Assembly: GCA_001599755.1 (NCBI GenBank)
Contig: BCHX01000008.1
Location: 2,232,001 to 2,296,000 of the forward strand
DNA: 64,000 nt
Direction: 5' to 3'
DNA from: Gliomastix tumulicola
Taxonomy: Eukaryota; Ascomycota; Sordariomycetes; Hypocreales; Bionectriaceae
The translations under genes were made by a program, and so were the position numbers. Position 1 is the stretch's first letter; each line of letters opens with the position of its first letter. Shown here piece after piece: positions 54,775-64,000 of the stretch. The notes under the pieces are model-generated. The model did not search any database, was not told where the DNA came from, and saw nothing but the letters and a program-made list of their open reading frames with translations.

Positions 54775-55313
54775 TTATCTAGGCAGAAGATAAAGGACTG
54801 AAGAATGATAATGGTCTTGACAGAGTTCCAGTTTTGCTTGGGAGCGTTTCCCGTGATGTGCATAGAATGACGTGGAGGGACGATGGTGATGGAGTCACAA
54901 GCTTTGGCCGAGCTGCAGATTTCAACTCAGCATGAGGCACTCTCTTTCCTCTATATGCCCAAAGTAAGACCCCTACACCGAGCCTCCATCACGACACTTC
55001 TATACGCATTTTTGACAGCGGCAATTGTCCAATTCCCTGCCGATCATCCTCCCATAAAGCAGAAGCTACCCCAGACCGGCAGTGGAACGTCGCGCTATCG
55101 CCATTCTAGCTGCAGATAGCATCAGCGTTGCAGTAGTACCACCTCCCTCTTTCGTGCTACTCCTCCGCACATAAATGAATGAAGTCAGGCAGGGGAGCAA
55201 TCACGCAAGAGGCACATCACCCCGTAGCTCAAGAAGTATTGTAGCTTAAATTAAGCCTATTCCACCTAGCTTCGCCTTTGTCTTCCTTCTTCTTCATGCG
55301 CAAATTCATTACA
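54775..55313. other. Intergenic region between the two secreted peptidase genes
   Basis: Contains the 3' flank of the S33 gene and the promoter of the M14 gene. No coding content or repeat was recognised. Confidence 0.5.
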
Positions 55314-56663
55314 ATGAAGTCCTCCACGTTGCTTCTCTCCGGCCTCTCATTGGCACCGGCTGTCCAGTCATGTCTGCTCCCCAGGGAGCTAGAGGCCGAG
55401 CATGAGTATCACCTGACAGGCCGATGGCCCAACGACCTCAGACAGCCAGTCGTCCGCCGCCAGTCCAACCACGTCGACTACGGTGTCGGCAAAGGCGATC
55501 GCTTCGAGGGAGGGGACATCACGCCCCGAGGACTCGGCGTCGATGACCGTAATCTGGAGAGCATTCTCAACATCAACGAGGTCAACTCTGCGCTCCGGGG
55601 CCTGGAAAACACGTTTGATAGCGTGAGCGTCTTCGCAGCGCCGTTCAGGACCTTTGAGAACCGCACCGTCTACGGCGCGACTATCGGCGAGAACCCACGT
55701 GTCTTCATCCAGGGAGGCCTGCATGCCCGGGAGCGAGGCAGCTCGGACAACGTCATCTACGCCATCGCAGATCTCCTCCAGGCGCAGAGGAACGGCACAG
55801 GGCTCAAATACGGTGCAAAGACCTTCTCGAACGAACAGGTCAACCTCGCGCTGTCCGCCGGCGCCGTCATCTTGCCCCTCAACAACCCCGACGGCGTGCT
55901 CTACGACGCCGAGACGAACTCCTGCTGGCGCAAGAACCGCAACGCGACGAGCAGCACTCCGGGCCGTCCGCGCTCGGTGGGCATCGATATCAACCGCAAC
56001 TTCGACTTCATCTGGGAGTACCTCCGCTACTTCAGCCCCAAGGCCAACCTGGGCTCGGCAGCGTCCGACAACCCCGAGTCGGAGATCTTCCACGGCCTGA
56101 GTCCTGCGTCCGAAGCTGAGGCGAAGAACACCGTCTGGGTCGAGGACTCAAACCCGGATCTGTCATGGTACATTGATGTACACTCCTACGGCGGCGATGT
56201 GCTGTACGGCTGGGGCATCGACGACATGCAGACCGGCGACCCCCCGCAGAATTTTGGCAACAGTTCGTATGACGGGCTACGCGGTGTGCTGGGTGAGGAC
56301 CCGCCTGATGCCATGTACAGGGAGTATATCGACCCCGATAACCTGGCGGAGGGGATCGCGGTGTCTGGTCGTCTCGCAGACACGATCTCGAGCGCCGGGA
56401 ACATCGAGTATGTGTCTAGGCAGAGCGTCTCGCTCTATCCTACCTCGGGTGGCTCGGGCGACTACACGCAGTCTCGATATCTGCTTATCGACCCCGGGAC
56501 TCGGATCAAGAGCCTGACATTGGAGTTCGGGAAGCCATCTTCCAGTGCGGCATGTCCGTTCTATCCGAATGAGGCGGAGTATCACAACTCGATCCGGCAG
56601 GTGTCTGCAGGGCTCGTAGAACTACTGCTCGCCGAGGCTGAGGCAGGCTCAAGGAGACAGTGA
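55314..56663 (+). CDS. Secreted M14 zinc carboxypeptidase
   Basis: This metallo-carboxypeptidase of family M14 has 449 residues in one exon. The start chosen is the ATG of MKSSTLLLSGLSLAPAVQS, a clean signal peptide; an in-frame ATG 18 nt upstream would add six residues. Zinc ligands are His137 and Glu140 in GGLHARERGS and the His of YIDVHSYGGDVLYGWG; NRNFDF supplies the substrate Arg/Asn, and the catalytic Glu is in LTLEFGKPSS near the end. All key residues are therefore present. A pro-segment of about 60 residues with basic pairs (RQPVVRRQ) lies before the catalytic domain and may be cleaved. It probably acts outside the cell in protein degradation, as does its S33 neighbour. Confidence 0.92.
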   Translation: MKSSTLLLSGLSLAPAVQSCLLPRELEAEHEYHLTGRWPNDLRQPVVRRQSNHVDYGVGKGDRFEGGDITPRGLGVDDRNLESILNINEVNSALRGLENTFDSVSVFAAPFRTFENRTVYGATIGENPRVFIQGGLHARERGSSDNVIYAIADLLQAQRNGTGLKYGAKTFSNEQVNLALSAGAVILPLNNPDGVLYDAETNSCWRKNRNATSSTPGRPRSVGIDINRNFDFIWEYLRYFSPKANLGSAASDNPESEIFHGLSPASEAEAKNTVWVEDSNPDLSWYIDVHSYGGDVLYGWGIDDMQTGDPPQNFGNSSYDGLRGVLGEDPPDAMYREYIDPDNLAEGIAVSGRLADTISSAGNIEYVSRQSVSLYPTSGGSGDYTQSRYLLIDPGTRIKSLTLEFGKPSSSAACPFYPNEAEYHNSIRQVSAGLVELLLAEAEAGSRRQ

Positions 56664-56796
56664 CAGAATGCACAGAAGTTAGGAGAAGAGAAATGGCAGG
56701 GCGCTATTTTTAGCTCGCATTCATTATATGAACAAATATCGATCAATCATCTCTAAAGTTGCCCTCCACACTCATCTAATCGGGCATCAAGACTTC

Positions 56797-59130
56797 TCAG
56801 TAGCTATCGTCATCACTACTAGACACACCTGAACTGTCTTCTTCCGCGCTCACAGATCGTTCTCGTTGCCGCGTCTGGAATCGCTCGATCACCCCCAGTC
56901 GCTGTGAGTCGAGTGTCATGGCATGACCATCATGTCGCTCGCCATCAATCTCATCCGGAACGTAGAGCGTTAGATGTGCCAGATCTCGAATCGGCGAGCC
57001 GGGCATCGCATCTGTAACCAAAACCTTGATGACGATGTGTTGCATTTCTTTTACCAACGCATGCATCTCTCTGACAAGATCGTGACCTCCTTCTCTGTCC
57101 GTCCCGCCCAGACGCGAGAGTGAATCAAGAATGATGAAGACCGCGTCTTGCTTGGGAAGCGACTCGAGCAGCTGTCGGAAAAGCTCCTTGGCGTACTTTG
57201 ATTTGCCTCTTGACTTCTCCATGAGCTTCTTACGCTCGAGAAAGGCCAAGTCTGCGCTGGGTCGTTTTGCCAGGATGAACTTGAGGAGCTGGGCATTGAG
57301 ACTCTTCCTGGCCGCCTTGGGGCCCGATGCCGAGTTCTCCCTCGAGCCTTTCCTCCGAAACCCGCAGAAAAAGGAGAGCACCGGAAACTCGGTGGCCTTG
57401 GCGAGTGTGAAAGCTAATGTTGCCGCACTGAAGCTCAGCGTGTTCACAATATCAATCGGCGCCGTCTCGGGTCGGATGTTTAGTATCTGTGATCTGTCCA
57501 GGGCAAGCCAAGTGCTGACGGGCTTGGAGGCCATAATCCACTGTGCCTTGTCTTTCTCTGCCGCGTCCATGTACGGCAGTCCTAATAGGCAGTCGGATAG
57601 CTGATTATCTGGCATGGGATCGAAGTTGCCGAGGCCTGCGAGCCAAGTATCGACGAGCTGCTGCGTCCGCTTCGCATCGAAGGAGAAGCCTGTACCTCCC
57701 CGGAGTAGTTTGGGTGAGGACAATTCCGAGTCTCGTCGGGTCACTGGAACGGGTTGTTAGTTCGCACGTCCCGCGCTGGGCAATCGAGATGCTCGCTCAC
57801 ATGTCCCATCGGCAGGGTTGAAGTCAGGATTGCTGGCGTAAAATCGGTAGAGAGTATTGAGAAGGGTGGTCTGAAGCTTGGCCTCCATCTGTTCGGCGCT
57901 GATGACAGGCCGCTTCCCGCCATCTGCTCCGAGTCAGTCCATGAGTCAGTCTAGTGTCGCGGATGGTGCAACGTTACCGTTGAATCTTTCCAGCACGTGG
58001 CTGAGTCCTTCCCGTATAGCAACTACATCGTCGCCAATTCGACCGATCCTCGCTTGAAGACAGACGTTCACCTCGTCTCGGAACTCCTCGACCCTCTCTT
58101 CCATGAGCTCTATGGCAGTGCTGATGTCGTCGTCGTCACGACCTTTCCGTGTGAGCAGCTTGTCTCGCCATCTCATCGAGTCTGAAATTTTGTCGATAAT
58201 TCTTTCCAGCACCATGAATATGGCCACAAATAGCTGGTCGGCACAGCGATGGAGTCGAGGTAATCTTCGGTGCACCTTGGTCAACAGGCGTATTTCGTGC
58301 AATTTCCTGGGAATGCTGGCAAGGGTCTTCTGAATCCTGGCTCGCGCCTCATGATGGCTTTCGACGGCCTATTTTTGACATTAGCAGGGAGCTTGGGTGC
58401 GCAATGAGAATAAGCCCTTACCGCGAGAATGAGCGAGAAGCCCCCCGAAAGAACAGATCCGTACAGATCATGCGGGACCATGTCGAGCAGGCACGTGAGC
58501 GAGTTGCGGTGCTCATGAGCGCTGTGGAAGCACTTCAGTATGAACCTCTTGACGGACCGCGTCGTCTCCTGCCCCTCTTTGTACTCCTGGATCGATGTCG
58601 CGATCTTCTGGACATAGTCCAGGTCGTAGTGTGCCGGGTCGCGTTCCTCGATGTTGAGCTTCTTGAACACGTCCCTCGACTGGAGGGTTTTGGTGAACCT
58701 CTTGAGCGTCTCTTGGAACCTTTCCATCACCTCCTTCGACTCTTTGTAGTATTCAGGCTCGCTGTCACATTGTCAGACGAAAAGAAATGTGCGAGATTAG
58801 TGCTAGGCACACTCACACTCTTTCGTCATCTGGCGACACGAAGCAGTCCAGGTCGGCCACGAACTCTGGAGGCCGTCCAGTAGTATTCTTCCCTTCATCA
58901 TCATCATCATCACTCGAGGCTCCCTCGGCGGGCCCCTTCTCTTCGTGAATGCGCTCGGAATCCGTAGTCCGACTGGAAATGTCGTGTCCGACGGTGACCT
59001 CGATGTACTCGGCGACGACATTGCTCAGTACGCGTTTCGGCTTCTTAGGCACGAAATCGGCCTGCTCCTGCCCTGGGCACGCAGCCGGTGGCATCGCAGT
59101 TTTGTGCCGTGTTCTTGACGAGTCGCCCAT
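56797..59130 (-). CDS. DUF7708 protein with degenerate STAND-like C-terminus
   Basis: The protein has 704 residues, from exons 58817-59130, 58422-58761, 57978-58368, 57801-57923 and 56797-57743. The N-terminus is disordered and acidic (EGASSDDDDDEGK). Residues about 115-330 match the fungal DUF7708 helical domain: VMERFQETLKRFTKTLQSRDVF, HDLYGSVLSGGFSLILAAVESHHE and LHRCADQLFVAIFMVLERIID. In many fungal STAND proteins this domain precedes a NACHT NTPase. The C-terminal part (VLSFFCGFRRKG..., AVFIILDSLSRLGG..., IVIKVLVTDAMPGSPI) follows the strand order of such an NTPase, but I find no Walker A, so it is probably a non-hydrolysing remnant. Its start faces that of an AAA+ ATPase gene. A role in recognition or signalling is inference. 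Confidence 0.82.
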
Positions 59131-59757
59131 GAATGACCGTTTCAGAGACTCGATACTATGATGTATGTCCCCTCACGAGGTTATAAATAGAACGATACCC
59201 GCGCTCGCATGATCACATTCTAGTGCTCTGCGTGTCAGACTTTAGCGGACCCCAGTAGCCGGCAGGCCGGCAGGCAGCACCCGGGCGGCAAGCTGCGATG
59301 TGGTATCGATGCAAGCCACTGCGACGCAGGCTGAGACACGCGTATCCGATCTGTTGGTATGAGAACCTTGATTAGTAAAAAGGAAATCAAGCTCAGAGCA
59401 CAACATGCGTTCGTGCGGCACGCTGGGCTCAAATGAATTCGTCGTGCGGTTGCTGCCTCCTCAGTGGAGAGTGCGGTCTATTGGAGCTAGCCACGCATCT
59501 GATTGGCCTCAGAGACCCCAGCAAGTCAGGGATTAACTGGTGATGCGTGTCCAGGAGGCCTCGAACAGGCCACACAAGAAGAGGGGTTTTTTCGATTTCT
59601 GAATCCTACACTATTATCCAGTGAGGGTTTCTGGGCGGGCGGTCTGAACTGTGAGAATCTTCACGGAGGCCAGAGTCGTCCTCCCACGCCACACTTGGCT
59701 CCTCCTTTTTTTTTTTTTTTTTCCAGCCGCATCGCCTCCTTGATCTGTTGGTCCGAT
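59131..59757. promoter_or_regulatory. Bidirectional promoter of the DUF7708/AAA+ pair
   Basis: 627 bp between two divergent start codons. It contains direct repeats CCGGCAGGCCGGCAGGCAG (about 59259-59277) and a run of 15 T (59708-59722) followed by CCAG. That end looks like a splice acceptor; with a GTGAG at 59651 it could bound a 76-nt intron in the 5' leader of the AAA+ gene. Confidence 0.45.
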
Positions 59758-62700
59758 ATGGCCACTGATAAACCACCATCCGGGGACGGAGAAAACGCAG
59801 CTTCAGAAGACGCTACGCTCCACACGAGCATCCCGACGCCGTCGCCCACTGAAACGCCGAGCGAGGTCCCAGCCGACGTGAACCCGGCGGCGTCGACCAG
59901 TGACGATGCCGAGGGGAAGCCGGTTGGCCCAACGCCGCCCGAGAGTAGTCGCGATGATGATGGCGAGGAGTCCGATTCGGGCTCGGAATCGTCCGACTCT
60001 TCGAGCGACGACTCCGATCACGTGGAGCAAGCATCGCGACTGACCACCTCACGGCTCCACGAGGCGTACTTGAAGAGGCTGGAGAATCAGAAGGGCAAGA
60101 GGACGAACAGCGAAAGGGGCCCGGCCATGGTCCGCGGCATGATCGACTACATGAAAATGCTCGAAGACCGGATCGAGGCCCTGGAGTCGGACAGAGGCCT
60201 GAAGCAGGAGGAGGAGAAGGGGGCCGACGAGCAGAAGGACGCAGATCAGCAGCATGAACTAGGCAGCCTCGTGCATGAGGTCAAGTTCTTCCATTCGAGG
60301 GGCGAGTTCCTCCCGGATGGCAACTGGAACGACAACGTTCTCAAGAAGGGCTCCTTTCAGTCAAAATTGGACCCCAACCACCTCATGCGGGTTCTTTACG
60401 ACTGGGCGGACGATAGCCCGCCTCAGAACCGCAACAAAGACGACCCGGACCCGAACGATATCGATATCTTGGCCTTCGGGATCATGTCGCAGCCCGTGGC
60501 AGCATTCTTCACCAAGCGACTAGGGATTGAGGTCGAGGAGGGCGAAGGGCATCCGCTGAGGTTCGGCAAGCCGTTCAGGCCGTTCCTCCGGAACTACCAA
60601 GCAATCAAGGACCACTACGGCAAGCTGGAGAAGAAATACAGGCAAGTACGCTGATATACAACCACAACTTCACGTCTAACTGTTCATTAGAGCAACGGAC
60701 GGCACAGAGTCCGTACTCGGGACGCCCATGAAGCAGCCAAGGAAGCGAGAGGGAGATGACGACGGCGATGGCGAGGGCCAAAAAGATAATTTGCCATTCC
60801 CAGCGGCATCCACGGAGGAGGGCGAGCTCCCGGCATTCGAGACGCCAGAGGCTCTTATTCACTTCCGATTTCTCGTCAATTTTGTTGAGAAGTACCTCGC
60901 CAAGCTGCTCGAACGATTCAACAGACTACGAGATGGACTAGAGGAGCGAGTCTCCTTCGAGGACCTATGGATGCTTTTCAGCACCGGCGACACGATCTTT
61001 TCTCCATCAGTCCGAGGGGGAGTCACCTTCAGTCAAGGCGACATCAGCCACACAGCGAAGACGCGCCACAGCCCGCAACTATTCCGTGTTCTTGGGACGA
61101 AAGGTGGTCTGCCCTTTCGAAAGATCTTGGCAACAAGCCAGGCTGTGCTGGAAGCCGAAGTCCTCGAAAGCCATACCATCAGCGAGCTTCTGCTGCCAGG
61201 TATCCGCCAAGAGGTCATCACCTCGCGAGCGCTCGATCTTCAGTCGTACCGACGCAACAAGACTACGTTCACCTCCCTCTATGTCCTGTGTTTCAACATC
61301 GATTTTGACGGTGTTAAATACGGCACCGTCCGGGAGTTCTTCTTCTTCAAACCCTTCAATGGCCTTTTAGATATCAGAAGTCTGGAGGCATATCCTGTGA
61401 AATACCTCAAGCCCCAGCTCAGTCGGCCAATCGGCGAACCTGACAAAGCTGAGTATACGGATCCTCTGGTAGAGCGAGGGAGAAAGTTTATCGACGTCAC
61501 GTCGGTTTCCCATCTGTCGTATGAGGGCCTGACAGTGGGATATGGTCGTGAAGAGGTAGGCGAACGCTAAGCAAGACGACCCGGGTACACTAGTGCTAAC
61601 ATTCCTGATCAGATCAACAGTGCCGTGATTGTCGACTTCAAAAGCTCTTTCCAAGAGTATCAGCACGAGTTCAGGGACCCCGAGGATGCCGTCCCCAAAT
61701 TCACCCCCATCAGCGGTCTGTGGCCTAACGAAGAGCTGGGGGAGACCTACGAGATCTACAAGACGAAGTGCACGGACGGGTGGTGCCAGAAGCTCGACTG
61801 TCTGAGAGATCCTTGCTACGCGTCCCAGGCAACGCAGGTGGAGAAGATTGAGCGCGAGATCAAGTCGATTCTTGAAGAATACGAAGATGCGAGCTTGCGG
61901 CAGGGGGAGGGCTCCGAGTGGTTCAAGAAGTACCTGGAAGAGAAGGACCTGATCCGATTCTTGCCTGGCGTGGTTCCTGGGTTCGCACTTCGGAACCGGA
62001 AATGGGGTAAGTCTGGGAGTCTGTCTGGTTTTGCACTCTCAAGGCTAATTTTCTCATCGTTTAGTCCAACTTGACATCGACTTGTTGGAGGAGCTGCGGC
62101 AGGGAGATAATTGGGACGACCTTGTCCTGCCCTCTGGACATCGCGAGATGGTCCAGGCTATGGTTGAAACGCACACTCGAGGCTCACGAGACTCCAAAGG
62201 CCCCGTGATTGGGCAGAGAGACACGGTGTCCATGGATCTTGTTAAAGGCAAAGGTACCAACTCACCACCAGTGCAGAGTGATACTATGTGGCTAATGTGG
62301 TAAAACCTAGGCCGTGGATGCATCATCCTTCTACATGGCGTGCCGGGTGTAGGAAAGACTTCAACTGCAGGTGAGCGTGATTTCAAATACCATGTCCGTG
62401 TGCCGGCACCCTAATCACTGACCGAATGATCAGAATGTGTCGCTACGTATACGCAACGACCGCTGTATCCAATCACCTCTGGTAAGACGACCTTGGACCA
62501 CAGTCCTAACTCTTGACTGACATCGCCAGGCGACATTGGATACCTCCCAGAGCAGGTTGAGAGAAACATGGAGAAGCATTTCAGGCTAGCTCACAAATGG
62601 GGCTGTGTCCTTTTGCTGGACGAAGCCGATGTCTTCCTCGCTAAACGCAATGTAATCAATATCTCCCACCGCATTCCGAGAGTGAAAGCTAACAACGGAG

Positions 62701-63575
62701 CAGAGGACCGACGTCAAGCGCAACGGCTTAGTCTCCGGTAAGTGCACGTTCGAGTTACGAAGGGCTTATGCTTACCGCTTTTAGTATTTCTGAGAATCCT
62801 CGAGTACTACTCTGGTATTCTGTTCCTCACGACAAACCGAGTCGGCGCCATCGACGACGCATTCCGCTCACGCCTGCACTTGACCCTCTACTACCCCAAG
62901 CTTACGATGAAGCAGGCGACGAAGATCTGGAAGAACAACCTAGACCGTCTCAAGACCATCAACGAAGACCGTGAGGCGAAGCAGCAACCGGCAATCAGGT
63001 TTGACAAGAAGAAGCTCCTCCGGTGGGTGACAGTCAACAACGAGAGCCTGCAGTGGAACGGCCGACAGATCCGGAACGCCTTTCAGACTGCCGTTGCGCT
63101 GGCCGAGTTCGAAGCCAAGCACAACGCCATTTCTACTTCCACCGATGCAAAGAAGAAGTCCGCGAAAAGCAAGGGGAAAGCAGCAGAGGGCCCGGTGATG
63201 AATGTCGGCCACTTCAAGCTCATCGCAACGGCGTCGATGCAATTCAACGAGTATCTGCACGAGACTCTCAACAATAACGAGGATGAGGTGGCGGCGCTGG
63301 ACCGCGTGCGAGCCCAGTCTTTCACTACGAGATCGAAACTCAAAGACATAGAGGAGGATTCGTCTTCATCATCATCATCATCATCGTCCTCGTCGTCGTC
63401 GTCCGGATCAGAGAGCGACGATGAGGCGGATGCCAAGTCGGATTCTGCCAGTGGCGAGAGTAGCGAAGAGAGCAGTGGCGAAGATTCCGAATCGGAGAAG
63501 AAGAAAAAGAAGAAAAAGAAGGGGTCAAGTAGCAAGCCGAAGTCATCCAAGAAGAAGAAGGGGGCGAAGAACTAG
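59758..63575 (+). CDS. DUF7025-type AAA+ ATPase with Ser/acidic/Lys tail
   Basis: This fungal AAA+ ATPase has 1128 residues and nine exons: 59758-60641, 60691-61555, 61613-62006, 62065-62253, 62311-62370, 62434-62481, 62530-62651, 62704-62737 and 62785-63575. The first intron has a GC donor (AG|GCAAGT). Domains in order: an acidic disordered N-terminus with a predicted coiled coil (MLEDRIEALESD...), the DUF7025 region (about 330-650, LYVLCFNIDFDGVKYGTV, REFFFFKPFNG), then the AAA core with Walker A GVPGVGKTST (about 787), Walker B CVLLLDEADVF (about 845), sensor LFLTTNR, Arg fingers DDAFRSRLHL and a lid domain with WNGRQIRNAF. The tail is a 15-Ser run, Asp/Glu-Ser blocks and a Lys-rich end. 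These ATPases are expanded in fungi and poorly characterised; remodelling of a protein partner is likely. Confidence 0.9.
63352..63402 (+). repeat. Coding TCA/TCG trinucleotide repeat (poly-Ser) in the AAA+ tail
   Basis: About 15 consecutive Ser codons, mostly TCA/TCG/TCC, form a trinucleotide repeat. It is followed by acidic and then Lys-rich low-complexity sequence. Confidence 0.85.
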
Positions 63576-64000
63576 GATGAGGGAAACTCATGTTACTTAA
63601 TATGGTTATCTTCCTTGGGTAACTAGGACTGCTTATCGACATCATGCCGTTACTGCAGGACCTGCGCGGCTGCGAGGTCTCCACGAAGCGCATATATTGC
63701 CCATCATACGTAACATTATAGCAGCCAGCTTGAAGCGGACTTCTTCGGCTATTCAATAAAACAATTCAACGAGTTGTCCGGCACGCAGTTGAAGAAATTG
63801 AGCCACACACACACCCACCCAAATTGTATGGTCCCATAACTCAAGTATATATTCGACCGCGTGCTTGGCTCGGATTCCTACGGTGGGTAGCAGGATGTGG
63901 ACATTGTTCACCGCCCAGTGTACCTGTACGCCAAGTAAGCAGGGGGAAGCATCTGTTGGTTGAGGACGGGTGGGACGAGCGATTCGCTGTACCAATCCTA
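63576..64000. other. 3' flank of the AAA+ gene to the window edge
   Basis: No gene is supported. A short (CA)n-rich tract lies near 63804-63815. The minus-strand frame over 63753-63995 has no recognisable protein features. Confidence 0.5.

Noticed and set aside
59503..59757. Upstream in-frame extension of the AAA+ protein
   Set aside because: It does not begin with ATG and translates a poly-T tract as poly-Phe; the ATG at 59758 opens an acidic N-terminus typical of the family.
63753..63995. 80-codon minus-strand frame at the right edge
   Set aside because: No recognised features; it may be chance sequence in the 3' flank of the AAA+ gene.

Overview
The window is nuclear DNA of a filamentous ascomycete (Pezizomycotina, probably a Sordariomycete). 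Genes are split by short introns of 49-73 nt (one of 140 nt) with GT..AG ends and CTNAC-like branch sites. They stand singly on both strands with 0.2-2.4 kb between them, and many families are typically fungal: a reducing polyketide synthase, an AflR-type Zn2Cys6 regulator, a LovG-like FSH hydrolase, DUF7580, DUF7708 and DUF7025-AAA proteins, and MFS sugar porters. I built 24 gene models. For every complete multi-exon model the spliced length is an exact multiple of three.

Left third (1-24 kb): a likely secondary-metabolite cluster cut by the left edge. From left to right it holds the N-terminal KS-AT part of a reducing polyketide synthase (-), a divergent FSH serine hydrolase (+), a membrane cytochrome b5 (+), an MFS sugar porter (-), an Mpv17/PMP22 protein (+), a secreted nucleoside-hydrolase-like protein (-), a 439-bp MITE-like element, an epoxide-hydrolase homologue that lacks its canonical catalytic residues (+), a Rid/YjgF protein with a 73-nt C tract in its intron (+), a cytochrome P450 (-), an asparagine-synthetase-like amidotransferase with a long Asn-Gly-His repeat insertion (+), and an AflR-family regulator (+). 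One hypothesis is a polyketide acid that is released, oxidised and amidated under one pathway regulator. Which of the interspersed genes belong to the pathway cannot be decided from sequence alone.

Middle (24-42 kb): a 1954-residue TPR-CHAT protein with an intact caspase-like His/Cys dyad, an APH-fold kinase-like protein, two secreted PstS-like solute-binding proteins arranged head to head across 2.4 kb, and a divergent pair of a C2H2 zinc-finger protein and a DUF7580 protein. Several of these families are linked to fungal self/non-self recognition and programmed cell death, so this looks like an accessory, immune-type island.

Right third (42-64 kb): a maltose-type MFS permease, a gene-poor 2.1 kb stretch with possible decayed coding sequence, a full ABCC-type ABC transporter, a conserved Ser-rich protein of unknown function, a secreted S33 prolyl aminopeptidase and a secreted M14 carboxypeptidase. 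It ends with a head-to-head pair of a DUF7708 protein with a degenerate STAND-like C-terminus and a DUF7025-type AAA+ ATPase with a Ser/acidic/Lys tail. I found no tRNA, rRNA or CRISPR array.
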